Below, piece by piece: positions 1 to 8,553 of a stretch of DNA of 64,000 nucleotides (positions are counted from its first letter, which is position 1; every line of letters starts with the position of its first letter). The notes under the pieces were generated by a model. The model was not told the DNA's origin, made no database searches, and was given only the letters and a program-made list of their open reading frames with translations. A program made the position numbers and the translations under genes. The stretch is from the NCBI RefSeq assembly GCF_029632765.1, contig NZ_CP121247.1:620001-684000 (forward strand). The letters run 5' to 3'. This DNA comes from Arcanobacterium wilhelmae (lineage in GTDB: Bacteria > Actinomycetota > Actinomycetes > Actinomycetales > Actinomycetaceae).

Positions 1-161
1 TCGCCTCCGGCGATTGCCCCCTTCCAGCCTTCGTGGATTGCGTAGGCTGTGGCGCCGGCGCTGTGAGCTGTTCGGATGATGGCACGAACGACGGCGTTCA
101 TGCCTTGGGCGTCGCCTCCGGAGGTGAGGAAGCCAATCTTGATATCACTCATGTGACTCAT
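1..161 (-). CDS. pfkA: 6-phosphofructokinase, N-terminal fragment (runs off window)
   Basis: Only the first ~53 codons are present; the gene continues beyond base 1. The reverse strand reads MSHMSDIKIGFLTSGG followed by DAQGMNAVVRA, the nucleotide-binding start of ATP- or PPi-dependent phosphofructokinase, which phosphorylates fructose-6-phosphate in glycolysis. The start is either the ATG ending at 161 or the in-frame ATG ending at 152; neither has a strong Shine-Dalgarno. It is divergent from the amylase lipoprotein gene and close to pgi, the preceding glycolytic step. The phosphoryl donor cannot be judged from this fragment. Confidence 0.85.
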   Translation of the reverse strand, partial: MSHMSDIKIGFLTSGGDAQGMNAVVRAIIRTAHSAGATAYAIHEGWKGAIAGG

Positions 162-213
162 CTTACCGGGGTGGGGAGCGGGCGGTGTGTGCTCATCGGC
201 CTACGAGGGAAAG

Positions 214-250
214 TTGTCCACAGCTTGGCTTCGCGCCAAACGTGTCCACA
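214..250 (+). other. Pair of DnaA-box-like 9-mers
   Basis: TTGTCCACA at 214-222 and GTGTCCACA at 242-250, in the same orientation, lie in the divergent pfkA/amylase intergenic region. They match the actinobacterial DnaA box TTGTCCACA with zero and one mismatch. There is no AT-rich unwinding element or dnaA/dnaN neighbour, so this is not an origin; it may be a regulatory or titration site, or chance. Confidence 0.35.
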
Positions 251-288
251 GGTGGTTGTGCCCGGATGCCGAAAGTCATGAACATCGA

Positions 289-294
289 GATAAT
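289..294 (+). promoter_or_regulatory. Possible -10 of the amylase gene
   Basis: GATAAT at 289-294 resembles a TATAAT -10 box, about 25 nt before the amylase start. No convincing -35 is present. Weak call. Confidence 0.3.
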
Positions 295-320
295 AGAGGG
301 AGCATATTCAAGGAGGAATG

Positions 321-2435
321 ATGAACAGATCCATCGCGATCGTCGGCGCGCTCTCGTTTGTGCTTGCGGCGTGTTCGAGCGGTACCCAGATGGCTGGCGG
401 CGATCAGGAGATTTCAATCGACGGCGTCAGCTATCCGATCTACCTGGCGGGGCCGGCTACCCTCGAGGTGAAGGATGGACAGATCGTCAGTTCGGACATG
501 GGTCAGGACGCTCCGAAAGCGGCCGCGCCGTTCCAGTCGAAAGCTGGGAACGAGCAATTTTACTTCGTGATGACGGATCGTTTCGCGAACGGCGATCCGA
601 GTAATGATCGAGGCGGGCTCGAGGGCGATAAGCAGATAACAGGATTCGATCCCACCAATATGGGCTACTACCTGGGCGGAGATATCGCTGGCTTGGAGAA
701 GAACCTCGATTACATTAAGGGGCTCGGAACCACGGCGATCTGGATCACGCCTCCTTTTAAAAACAAACCGGTTCAAGGTGATTCTGCCTCGTATCACGGG
801 TACTGGATCCAGGATTTCACGCAGATCGATCCTCACTACGGCACGAAGGAGGAGATGAAGCGCTTCATCGATACTGCGCACGCCAAGGGGATGAAGGTGT
901 ATTTCGATATCATCACCAACCACACGGCGGACGTGATCTCCTACAAGGAGAACGAGTACCGGTACGTGGAGACGAAAGAGAAGCCGTACAAAGATGCGAA
1001 CGGCACAGTGATCGACATCCACAAACTCGCGGGCAAGGAGTTCCCGAAGCTTGATCCGGCTTCCTCGTTCCCTTACACCCCGGTGGCGAAGGAAAAGAAA
1101 GTACCGCAGTGGCTCAATGACGTGACCTTGTACCACAACCGTGGCAACTCTACGTTTGATGGCGAATCGGCGGAGCTGGGCGATTTCGGCGGGCTGGACG
1201 ATCTGATGACGGAGAACCCGAAGGTCGTTGATGGCATGGCCGAGATCTACACCGAGTGGATGAAGCTCGGGATCGATGGCTTCCGGATCGACACCGTCAA
1301 GCACGTGAATTTTGAGTTCTGGCAGGCGTTCATGGAGAAGATTGCAACCGCGGGCGGCGATGACTTCTTCACGTTCGGTGAGGTGTACGAGACCCGTGCT
1401 CAAAAGCTGGCGTCGTACCCGAGGGGCACGAAGATGAACGCGGTACTCGATTTTGCATTCCAGGCCGCGGCGACAGCGTGGGCGAAGGGTGGCCCGGCCT
1501 CAAGGCTCGCGGACGTGTTTGAAAGCGATGCGCTCTTCACTACGGATCATTCCTCGGCGGGAGATCTGCCCACGTTCCTCGGGAACCACGATATGGGCCG
1601 CGCAGCCCAAATGGTGGGCCAGGATCCGGCGGCGTTCAAGCTGGCTCACGCGCTGATGTTTCTCACTCGTGGCCAGCCGGTGGTCTATTATGGCGACGAA
1701 CAGGGCTTCGTTGGGGGCGGTAACGATAAGATCGCCCGCCAGCCGATGTTCGCTACGCAGGTGGAGATGTACCGTTCGCAGAAGTTGCTTAACGGTAGTG
1801 ATTTCGGGTCAGGTCCGCACATGTCCACGAACACGCCCGAGTACGCGTTCATTTCCGAGCTCGGCAAACTCCGCCGTGAGCATCCGGCACTCTCGGATGG
1901 CGTGCAGTTCGAGCAACTGGAGGAGGGCGGCGTGTATGCGTTCGCACGCCTCGATCCGGCGCAGGGCACCGAATATCTCGTGGTGGTGAACAATGGCGCG
2001 GCCACGAAGGTTACCGTTCCGCCCCTCACGGAGGGGCAGTTTTCCAAGGTCTGGGCGCTCGGTGAAGCTCCGGCGTCGGCAAGTGCGAACGGCAAGGGGC
2101 TCGAGGTGAGTGTTCCGCAGAAGGGTGCGGTGGTCTACAAGGCGGCCTCGAAGGCGCCAGTTGCGAAGGGTGCGCCGAAGCTTGCCACGTCCGACGACGG
2201 CGGCACGGTCACTTTGACGGCGACGCTCGGCAAGGGTGTGGCTCCGGTGAGCTTCGCGTGGCGTGCGGTTGGTACGAAGGAATGGCATACGCTGGGGGCT
2301 GCGTACGCGCCGAACGCCCGCGTCGTTCACGACGTGAGCGGGCAGAAGGAAAACCTTGCGATCGAATATCGTGCCACGAATGGGGACGAGGGCACCTCGG
2401 TGATCCATATCCTCGGCGGGCCTGATCAGCAATAA
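321..2435 (+). CDS. Secreted GH13 alpha-amylase family lipoprotein
   Basis: Predicted extracellular, lipid-anchored glycoside hydrolase acting on alpha-glucans. The N-terminus is a lipoprotein signal peptide with lipobox LAAC (Cys18 counted from the ATG at 321). That ATG is preferred because AGGAGG at 311-316 is 4 nt away, whereas the in-frame ATG at 318 is only 1 nt away. All four GH13 regions are visible: DIITNH (about residue 197), GFRID (about 321, nucleophile Asp), FTFGEVY (about 354, acid/base Glu) and FLGNHD (about 423, stabilising Asp). The C-terminal ~120 residues look like beta-rich accessory domains. Substrate (starch, pullulan, maltodextrin) cannot be fixed from sequence. It stands alone between pfkA and pgi without sugar transporter genes. 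Confidence 0.88.
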   Translation: MNRSIAIVGALSFVLAACSSGTQMAGGDQEISIDGVSYPIYLAGPATLEVKDGQIVSSDMGQDAPKAAAPFQSKAGNEQFYFVMTDRFANGDPSNDRGGLEGDKQITGFDPTNMGYYLGGDIAGLEKNLDYIKGLGTTAIWITPPFKNKPVQGDSASYHGYWIQDFTQIDPHYGTKEEMKRFIDTAHAKGMKVYFDIITNHTADVISYKENEYRYVETKEKPYKDANGTVIDIHKLAGKEFPKLDPASSFPYTPVAKEKKVPQWLNDVTLYHNRGNSTFDGESAELGDFGGLDDLMTENPKVVDGMAEIYTEWMKLGIDGFRIDTVKHVNFEFWQAFMEKIATAGGDDFFTFGEVYETRAQKLASYPRGTKMNAVLDFAFQAAATAWAKGGPASRLADVFESDALFTTDHSSAGDLPTFLGNHDMGRAAQMVGQDPAAFKLAHALMFLTRGQPVVYYGDEQGFVGGGNDKIARQPMFATQVEMYRSQKLLNGSDFGSGPHMSTNTPEYAFISELGKLRREHPALSDGVQFEQLEEGGVYAFARLDPAQGTEYLVVVNNGAATKVTVPPLTEGQFSKVWALGEAPASASANGKGLEVSVPQKGAVVYKAASKAPVAKGAPKLATSDDGGTVTLTATLGKGVAPVSFAWRAVGTKEWHTLGAAYAPNARVVHDVSGQKENLAIEYRATNGDEGTSVIHILGGPDQQ

Positions 2436-2483
2436 GGTTTCCCGACACCGGCTGGTGCTCGGTGGGATAGTGGAAGCTATTGT

Positions 2484-2553
2484 CGCTGAGTGCTGAGTGC
2501 TGAGTGCTGAGTGCTGAGTGCTGAGTGCTGAGTGTTGGGTGCTGGGTGCGGGG
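2484..2553 (+). repeat. Heptanucleotide tandem repeat (TGCTGAG)n
   Basis: Six perfect TGCTGAG copies at 2491-2532 are preceded by a one-mismatch copy CGCTGAG at 2484-2490 and followed by decaying copies (TGTTGGG, TGCTGGG, TGCGGGG) to 2553. It lies in the 238-bp amylase-pgi intergenic region, about 80 bp before the likely pgi -10. A 7-bp unit can change copy number by slipped-strand mispairing and so alter promoter geometry; no effect is shown by sequence alone. Confidence 0.9.
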
Positions 2554-2633
2554 GAGAATGGCGCGGCTGTGCGGGCGGCAACGAGGGGTGAATGCCTGGA
2601 CGTTCGGCCCGCTAACTTGAGGTGGAAATGCGC

Positions 2634-2639
2634 TAAAAT
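2634..2639 (+). promoter_or_regulatory. Possible -10 box of pgi
   Basis: TAAAAT at 2634-2639 would place a transcript start near 2646, about 28 nt before the TTG start and ahead of the ribosome site at 2661-2667. No good -35 is seen at the usual distance. Confidence 0.4.
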
Positions 2640-2673
2640 TCTTGCCGGAACTGACACACCAAAGGAGAAAAAG

Positions 2674-4317
2674 TTGGACGTTACCGCAACTGAAGCATGG
2701 GGCCGCCTGGGTGCGCTCCGCGATTCCCTGAACGTGAACTTCCGCGAGTGGTTCGCGAATGATCCCGAGCGTGGTGAGAAGCTGGTCTTCACCGCCGGTG
2801 ATCTCTACGTGGATCTGACGAAGAGCTACCTTACTGACGAGATCGTGGATGCGCTTCTCAAGCTCGCTGAGGAAGTTGACGTGGATGGCAAGCGCGAGGC
2901 CATGTACCGTGGCGACGTCATCAACGTGACCGAAGGCCGTTCGGTGCTCCACACGGCGCTGCGTCGCCCGCGTGAAGATTCGCTCGAAGTGGCTGGCCGC
3001 GATGTAGTGGCCGACGTTCACGGGGTGCTCGATCGTATCGATGCTTTCGCGAAGAAGGTCCGTTCAGGCGAGTGGGTCGGCGTGACCGGCAAGCCGATCG
3101 AAACGGTTGTGAACATCGGTATCGGCGGCTCGGATCTCGGCCCTGTGATGGCATACGAGGCGCTTCGTCCGTATGTGAAGCCGGGCCTCGAAGTTCGTTT
3201 CGTGTCCAACATCGATCCCACTGATATTGGTGAGACAGTGTCGGATCTCGATCCTGAGACCACGTTGTTCATCGTGGCCTCAAAGACCTTCACCACGCTC
3301 GAAACCCTCACCAATGCACGCCAGGCTCGCACCTGGTTGCTTGAGAGCCTCAAGGCGAAGGGGATCGACGCCGACGGCGCAGTGGCGAAGCACTTCGTGG
3401 CTGTGTCGACGAACCTCGAGAAGGTTGCGGAGTTTGGCATCGATCCACAGAATGCTTTCGGTTTCTGGGATTGGGTTGGCGGCCGCTACTCGGTGGATTC
3501 GGCTGTTGGCACGTCGCTTGCTGTGGCGATTGGCCCGGAGAACTTCCGTAACTTCCTCGCCGGCTTCCACATGATGGATGTGCACTTCGCGAAGGCCCCG
3601 GCCCGCCGCAACGTGCCGCTCCTCATGGGCCTGCTCAACGTGTTCTACACGAACTTCATGGGTGCGGCCACGCACGCGGTGCTCCCGTACTCGCAGTACA
3701 TGCACCGTTTCCCGGCCTACCTCCAGCAGCTCACGATGGAGTCCAACGGCAAGCGCGTCAAGGCGGACGGCTCGGAGGTGAACACCACTACGGGCGAAGT
3801 CTTCTGGGGTGAGCCAGGCACGAACGGCCAGCATGCCTTCTACCAGCTGATCCACCAGGGCACCCAGCTGATTCCGGCCGATTTCATCGCCTTCGCGAAC
3901 CCCACCTTCGCACTGAAAGACGGCGAGAACGATCAGCACGAGCTGTTCCTCGGTAACTTCTTCGCGCAGACCAAGGCCCTCGCCTTCGGCAAGACTGCCG
4001 ATGAAGTGCGCGCCGAGGGCACCCGCGAAGAGATCGTCTCAGCGCGCGTTTTCCCGGGTAACAAGCCGTCGGCGTCGATCATGGCTCCGGCGCTCACGCC
4101 GTCGGTTCTCGGCCAGCTGATCGCTCTCTATGAGCACATCACCTTCGTTGAAGGCGTTGTGTGGGGCATCGATTCCTTCGACCAGTGGGGCGTGGAGCTC
4201 GGCAAACAGATGGCGAAGGAGCTCACGGGCGCAGTCGCTGGCGATGCTGAGGCCATCAAGGCCCAAGATCTGTCAACCCGCGGCCTGATCGAGTACTACC
4301 GCTCGCACCGCCGCTGA
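2674..4317 (+). CDS. pgi: Glucose-6-phosphate isomerase
   Basis: Interconverts glucose-6-phosphate and fructose-6-phosphate in the cytosol. I place the start at TTG 2674 (547 aa) because AAAGGAG at 2661-2667 is 6 nt upstream and the length then fits the family (~550 aa). The longer open frame back to 2518 runs into the tandem repeat and has no family similarity. Conserved stretches include GIGGSDLGP (sugar-phosphate loop), [41 protein letters not shown] with QLTMESNGK, the [15 protein letters not shown] segment, and [11 protein letters not shown] near the C-terminus. Convergent with the siderophore ABC genes and separated from them by a perfect hairpin. Confidence 0.97.
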   Translation: MDVTATEAWGRLGALRDSLNVNFREWFANDPERGEKLVFTAGDLYVDLTKSYLTDEIVDALLKLAEEVDVDGKREAMYRGDVINVTEGRSVLHTALRRPREDSLEVAGRDVVADVHGVLDRIDAFAKKVRSGEWVGVTGKPIETVVNIGIGGSDLGPVMAYEALRPYVKPGLEVRFVSNIDPTDIGETVSDLDPETTLFIVASKTFTTLETLTNARQARTWLLESLKAKGIDADGAVAKHFVAVSTNLEKVAEFGIDPQNAFGFWDWVGGRYSVDSAVGTSLAVAIGPENFRNFLAGFHMMDVHFAKAPARRNVPLLMGLLNVFYTNFMGAATHAVLPYSQYMHRFPAYLQQLTMESNGKRVKADGSEVNTTTGEVFWGEPGTNGQHAFYQLIHQGTQLIPADFIAFANPTFALKDGENDQHELFLGNFFAQTKALAFGKTADEVRAEGTREEIVSARVFPGNKPSASIMAPALTPSVLGQLIALYEHITFVEGVVWGIDSFDQWGVELGKQMAKELTGAVAGDAEAIKAQDLSTRGLIEYYRSHRR

Positions 4318-4340
4318 CAAGCAATGCCCTAAACGACTCG

Positions 4341-4377
4341 AACGGGGGTGAGAAGCGAATCGCTTCTCACCCCCGTT
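4341..4377. terminator. Perfect 17-bp hairpin between convergent genes
   Basis: Bases 4341-4357 are perfectly complementary to 4361-4377 with a 3-nt loop. It lies between the stop codons of pgi (plus) and the ABC ATPase (minus). No U-tract follows on either strand, so it is a likely bidirectional transcript end or RNA-stabilising structure. Confidence 0.7.
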
Positions 4378-4415
4378 CAGCATTTGGAGCCGTTGCGTTC
4401 GGCCTGCGCCGCTCC

Positions 4416-5177
4416 TCACGAAAAGTAGGAGCACAAAATCTTGCCGTCGGCGTCGCGGCCCACCCGCACGGGCGTGCCAAAAATCTCGCTCAGCGTGGCG
4501 TCGGTGCAGATCTCGTCTGGTGCGCCGGCCGCAACCACACTGCCGTCGCGCATCGCAATAATGTGGTCGGCGTAGCGGGCAGCGAAGTTGATGTCGTGCA
4601 CCACCATCACAACAGTGCGCCCGAGTTCGTCTCCAGCCCGGCGTAACTGACGCATCATCGCAACCGAGTGCTGCATGTCGAGGTTGTTGAGCGGCTCGTC
4701 GAGCAGCACATACTCGGTATCCTGCGCCAGCACCATCGCCACGTAGGCGCGCTGGCGCTGCCCGCCCGAAAGTTGATCGAGGAACCGGCCCTGTAAATCC
4801 TCAAGCCCGAGAAAACGGATCGCGGCGGTAATCTGCGCCTCGTCGTCGGCGGTGAGGCGCCCACCCGAGTACGGGAAGCGGCCAAAGCTTACCAATTGTC
4901 GCACCGTGAGCCGCGTGACGAAGTGGTTTTCCTGCCGCAGGATCGCAAGCACGCGAGCCAGCTGGGACGACGGCGTTGTAGCAACGTCGCGCCCGCCAAC
5001 GGTGATCGTGCCCGAATTAGGTGTCTGCAACCGGCCGATCATCGTCAAGAGTGTAGATTTCCCGGCGCCGTTCGGACCAACGAGCACGGTAATCCCGCCG
5101 CTCGGGATCACCTCAGAAACAGGGCCGATGGTGACGGACTTGGAATAGCTGCGTGTCACGGAATCGAGAACGATCAT
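4416..5177 (-). CDS. Iron-siderophore ABC transporter ATP-binding protein
   Basis: A 253-residue ABC ATPase of the FepC/FecE type, energising import of ferric-siderophore, haem or a related complex. Walker A GPNGAGKST is at residues 34-42, the signature LSGGQRQRA near 140, and Walker B with YVLLDEPLNN near 160; the switch His lies in VVHDINFA. The start ATG overlaps the end of the upstream permease by 4 bp. Last gene of the binding protein - permease - permease - ATPase order on the minus strand. The specific ligand is unknown. Confidence 0.9.
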   Translation of the reverse strand: MIVLDSVTRSYSKSVTIGPVSEVIPSGGITVLVGPNGAGKSTLLTMIGRLQTPNSGTITVGGRDVATTPSSQLARVLAILRQENHFVTRLTVRQLVSFGRFPYSGGRLTADDEAQITAAIRFLGLEDLQGRFLDQLSGGQRQRAYVAMVLAQDTEYVLLDEPLNNLDMQHSVAMMRQLRRAGDELGRTVVMVVHDINFAARYADHIIAMRDGSVVAAGAPDEICTDATLSEIFGTPVRVGRDADGKILCSYFS

Positions 5178-6301
5178 CGCATGCCTTTCTTCACAATAAT
5201 CACAAGGAACGTAAGCCCGCCGATGAGCTCGATCAGAACGGTCACCGCGCCGCCGGCGTAAAACACGTGCTTGAGCACGAAGTATGCGCTGGAGAGCACC
5301 GCAACTCCCACGCCGATCCCGACGGGAAACAGCACGCGGTGGTCATGCGTACCTGCGAGCAAATAAGCGAGCTGAGCGATAAGGAAACCGAGGAACATCA
5401 TCGGGCCAACAAGTGAGGTGGTCACCGCCATGAGCACGGCGATCAGCGCGAGCGTGGTGACGAGTTCGCGCCGGTGATCCACGCCCAGCGCAGTGGCGAT
5501 GTCGCGCCCGAGTGCCACAGTGTTCAGACGGCGCGAACGCGCGAGGAGCACACACACCACGCCAATCACCAACGGAACGGCGAGTGCAAGATTTGCAGTA
5601 TCGGCGTTGGAAATGTTGCCAAAAAGCCGGGCTGTGAGCACGTCGTAGGTGGCAGGATCCAGGAGGCGCTGCAAGAAGCTCGACAGCGAACCGAGCGCTG
5701 TGCCGAGCAGTACGCCCACGAGCAGCATCATGTGAAGATTTCCGAGTTTTCCGCCAAGCAGCCACGCGTACAAAAGCCCCGCGAACACCACCATCACTGC
5801 CACTTGGCCGAGGAACGCGAGCGGATGATCGAGCACGGTCGCGCCGGCGATCCCGAGCGCGAAAACCGTGAGCGTGGAGACCAGCACGTACAGCGCCTCG
5901 AATCCCATGATTGAGGGTGTGAGCAGGCGATTGCCCGTCACCGTATGGAACGCGATCGTGGAAACGCTATGGCTGGCCGCCACGAGCAGGATCACGATCA
6001 CGCTCTGCGCCCGCATCGCGGCGATGAGCCGCCACCCTTCGCTGCCGAACTCGGCAGGATTTCCCCAGCTGAGAATCCCGACGAGGGCCACTAGGCAGGT
6101 CAGTGCAATCGCGCTCGCCGCGACGATTGCTCGCCGACGGTGCGTGTGCGAGGCGAACACCGACGTCGTCGGTTCGCCTCCTGCCGGTTCAGTAACGTTC
6201 GTACCCGACGCCGGCGCGCCAGCCGCGCCCGAGGTGCCGCCCGACGCCGGCGCGCCAGCCGCCTCGCGTGGCGCGGCCCGCTTGCGGAGCAAGTTACCCA
6301 T
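5174..6301 (-). CDS. Iron-siderophore ABC permease, FecCD family (second subunit)
   Basis: Integral membrane subunit of about 375 aa with the multiple hydrophobic helices of BtuC/FecCD permeases, including ALGVDHRRELV and the GPMMFLGFLIAQ segment typical of the family. The start is the ATG ending at 6301, preceded by GGAGG 7 nt away; this overlaps the end of the upstream permease by 8 bp. Before the first helix is an unusual ~50-residue Gly/Ala/Pro/Ser-rich cytoplasmic tail containing two APASG repeats, encoded by a 23-bp exact DNA repeat. It pairs with the neighbouring permease as a heterodimer. Confidence 0.88.
   Translation of the reverse strand: MGNLLRKRAAPREAAGAPASGGTSGAAGAPASGTNVTEPAGGEPTTSVFASHTHRRRAIVAASAIALTCLVALVGILSWGNPAEFGSEGWRLIAAMRAQSVIVILLVAASHSVSTIAFHTVTGNRLLTPSIMGFEALYVLVSTLTVFALGIAGATVLDHPLAFLGQVAVMVVFAGLLYAWLLGGKLGNLHMMLLVGVLLGTALGSLSSFLQRLLDPATYDVLTARLFGNISNADTANLALAVPLVIGVVCVLLARSRRLNTVALGRDIATALGVDHRRELVTTLALIAVLMAVTTSLVGPMMFLGFLIAQLAYLLAGTHDHRVLFPVGIGVGVAVLSSAYFVLKHVFYAGGAVTVLIELIGGLTFLVIIVKKGMR
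6204..6262. repeat. 23-bp direct repeat inside a permease N-terminus
   Basis: An identical 23-base sequence occurs at 6204-6226 and 6240-6262, within the coding region of the FecCD permease. It encodes the repeated GAPASG segments of its low-complexity N-terminal tail. The 36-bp period is a multiple of three, so gain or loss of a unit would keep the frame. Confidence 0.8.
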
Positions 6302-7253
6302 GACGCCGCCTCCATTCGAGTAGTGCAATGAAACCGAAGGAACCGAGTACGGCCAGGCTCATTGCGGCGGGGATTTCGAAGGGTGCGATCACGATCCGCC
6401 CGAAAATATCGCACACCAGCACCAGGCTGATGCCCGCCAGGCACACCCAGGGGAGGTTGGTTCGCAGGTTGTCGCCGCGCGCGATCGAGACCAGGTTTGG
6501 CACGATCAAGCCGAGGAACGGCAGCGAGCCAACCACAACGGAAACGACGCCGGTCACGACCGCAACGATGGCCACGCCGGCCAGCATGACGCGCCGGTAG
6601 TTCAGGCCAACGTTCGTGGCGATTTCTTCGCCGAGCCCGGCAACGGTGAACCTGTCGGCGAGGTACCAGGCGGCGATCATTGCGCCCGCGACGATCCACA
6701 ACAGTTCGTACCGCCCGCGTTCGATGAGTCCGAAGGAGCCGGTGAACCAGATGCCCAGGCTCTGTAACAGGTTGAATTCGAGGGCGAGGAACGTGGAAAA
6801 AGCGCTCACCACCGCGCCGAGCATGATGCCTACGATTGGCACGATGAGCGCAGATCGCAAGGGGAGGCGGCGGAGCAAGGAGAAGAAGATGAGCGTGCCG
6901 GCGAATGCGAACGCAATCGCGATCATCATGCGTACAGGGATCTGGGCGCCCGGGAACGCGATGAGCGCCACGAGTAGCCCGAGCCCGGCCCATTCGAGCG
7001 TGCCCGTGGTGGTGGGCTCAACGAACCGGTTTTGCGCCATGAGCTGCATGATCAGACCGGCGATCGCCATCGATCCGCCGGCGAGCACGATGGCGATCGT
7101 GCGCGGAACGCGAGTGATCAAGAAAATCTCCCAGCCGCCGTCGGCGCCCGCGACGTCGTACACGCCGGTTGCGAGCGAGAGGCAGGCAAGCGCGGCGGTG
7201 ACGACGGCGGCGAGGGCGAGTCGACGGCGGCTGGACGTGGCGTTTTCAGGCAT
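6294..7253 (-). CDS. Iron-siderophore ABC permease, FecCD family (first subunit)
   Basis: A 319-residue hydrophobic permease of the FecCD/BtuC family, about nine or ten membrane helices. Family features include VLAGGSMAIAGLIMQ near residue 60 and the GSLPFLGLIVPNLVSIARGDN stretch (two adjoining halves) near 250, which contacts the ATPase. Translationally linked to its neighbours: its start ATG adjoins the binding-protein stop and its end overlaps the next permease. With that permease it forms the import channel. Confidence 0.9.
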   Translation of the reverse strand: MPENATSSRRRLALAAVVTAALACLSLATGVYDVAGADGGWEIFLITRVPRTIAIVLAGGSMAIAGLIMQLMAQNRFVEPTTTGTLEWAGLGLLVALIAFPGAQIPVRMMIAIAFAFAGTLIFFSLLRRLPLRSALIVPIVGIMLGAVVSAFSTFLALEFNLLQSLGIWFTGSFGLIERGRYELLWIVAGAMIAAWYLADRFTVAGLGEEIATNVGLNYRRVMLAGVAIVAVVTGVVSVVVGSLPFLGLIVPNLVSIARGDNLRTNLPWVCLAGISLVLVCDIFGRIVIAPFEIPAAMSLAVLGSFGFIALLEWRRRHG

Positions 7254-8272
7254 TACTTGGCGGCCTCAAACGCTTTCGCAATGTCGTTAATGAACTGGGT
7301 GTACAAAATGATGTCTTCAGAGAGGTAGAAGCCGTCCGGAGCCACGATGATCTGGTTCTTTGCCACGGCCGGAACCTTGGCAAGCGCGGCGGATCCCTTG
7401 ATCACGTCGAGGGCGGGCACCACAGCGGAGCCGTCCTTTTTCCCAACCGCTTGGTCGCGGTCGAGCACAACCAGCCACTCGGGCTTCGCCGCTGCGATCG
7501 CTTCGATGGAGACGTCGTCACCTTCGTGATCCGTTGAGCCTGTGGAATCGAGGGCTGGGGTCAGGCCGAGCATCGGGAAGAGCGGGCCAACCGAGCGGCC
7601 GTTGCGCGGAGCGGCGTAGTTGATCGAACCACCGGAAACGATCAGGCCCATCACCTTGTGTGTGGGGTTGTATGCCTTTTTTGCGCGCTCGATCGCGGTA
7701 TGGAAATCGTTGATCAGTGAACTCGCTTCAGCTTCTTTGTGGAAGATCTTTCCGAGCAACTCAACCTGGATCGGGAAATACTTCTCGTGTGGCATGTCCT
7801 TGGGGCGGTTTGTGTCGATGAATGCGGCATCCTTGCCCAGGAGGGGGCGGATTGTCTTTTCTTGGCCGGCGTAGCGCTGACCGTTGATCACCAGGTCCGG
7901 TTTCGCGGCCACGAGCGCTTCGAGGTTTGGCTCGCGGTGATTGCCCATATCGGCCACCGACTGGTCGCCGATGTAGGGAGCATGCACCTTCTTATCCATG
8001 ATTTTCTTCGGGGCGGCGGAGAGCTTCACTCCCCAGTTTTGAAGGATCTGGAAGGAGCGGTTGTCAGTGGCGACGACGGAGGCGGGGTTGCTGGGAACGG
8101 TCACCGACTTTCCAGAGAGATCGGTGACGGTGACTGCCTGGGACTTTTGGTGAGCGCCGGACATTGGCATGTTCGAGAAGGTCGAGCTTGCCGAGCAAGC
8201 CGCGAGGGTGAGGGTGAGTGAGGCGATCGATGCGGTTATAGCAAGTTTTTTCCACGCTGAAGTGAGTGTCAT
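7253..8272 (-). CDS. Iron-siderophore substrate-binding lipoprotein
   Basis: Surface lipoprotein (339 aa) that captures the substrate for the FecCD-type importer. Signal peptide with lipobox LAAC, Cys26. The mature part begins with VTVTDLSGKSVTVPSNPASVV, followed by the MGNHREPNLEALVAAKPDLVI segment, both typical of periplasmic-binding class III (FepB/FatB/CeuE-like) proteins; the C-terminus YLSEDIILYTQFINDI also fits. AAAGG lies about 5 nt before the ATG ending at 8272. First gene of the four-gene minus-strand operon. Catecholate siderophore is a guess from resemblance to FatB/CeuE. Confidence 0.88.
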   Translation of the reverse strand: MTLTSAWKKLAITASIASLTLTLAACSASSTFSNMPMSGAHQKSQAVTVTDLSGKSVTVPSNPASVVATDNRSFQILQNWGVKLSAAPKKIMDKKVHAPYIGDQSVADMGNHREPNLEALVAAKPDLVINGQRYAGQEKTIRPLLGKDAAFIDTNRPKDMPHEKYFPIQVELLGKIFHKEAEASSLINDFHTAIERAKKAYNPTHKVMGLIVSGGSINYAAPRNGRSVGPLFPMLGLTPALDSTGSTDHEGDDVSIEAIAAAKPEWLVVLDRDQAVGKKDGSAVVPALDVIKGSAALAKVPAVAKNQIIVAPDGFYLSEDIILYTQFINDIAKAFEAAK

Positions 8273-8553
8273 GTCGGCCTTTCGTTGGTCGGTGGGGGAT
8301 GGCGCTGTTTGCGACAGATGAAAACCTTATCTGAGCCGTTCTAATTTAGCAAGGTGAACGTTGCGTAAATCGTCAGCGCGAGGAAACCGGAGCGCGCTCC
8401 CCAATTCCGTGAGCTTCTGCGTGAATTAGGAATCCTAGTTACGGTTGGGTAAGTTGGTGTTACAGTGGGAGAATCCGGAGTGCGCTCCGCTTTGGTTTTC
8501 GTCGCAAATTCGCAACGGCGGCTGGCGGGCGCAACTCGAGTTGAAGGAGCCTC
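8273..8553. promoter_or_regulatory. Divergent intergenic region with inverted repeats (siderophore importer / birA)
   Basis: 281 bp between divergent genes. It contains two near-identical palindromic elements, CCGGAGCGCGCTCC at 8387-8400 and CCGGAGTGCGCTCCG at 8475-8489, an 11-bp inverted repeat TAGGAATCCTA at 8427-8437, and CTAATTTAG at 8341-8349. None matches a full DtxR/IdeR box. They could be operators for the importer or for birA; assignment is not possible from sequence. Confidence 0.4.

Noticed and set aside
414-1403. 329-aa open frame on the minus strand inside the amylase gene
   Set aside because: Opposite-strand shadow of a well-supported GH13 gene; composition is Arg/His-rich and has no family features.
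2484-2553. CRISPR-like array
   Set aside because: Units are 7 bp and contiguous, with no spacers and no cas genes.
2518-2673. N-terminal extension of Pgi through the tandem repeat
   Set aside because: The repeat would be translated into a non-homologous leader; TTG 2674 with AAAGGAG gives the standard length.
8341-8437. DtxR/IdeR iron box upstream of the siderophore importer
   Set aside because: CTAATTTAG and TAGGAATCCTA only match half-site fragments of the 19-bp consensus; not enough to call.
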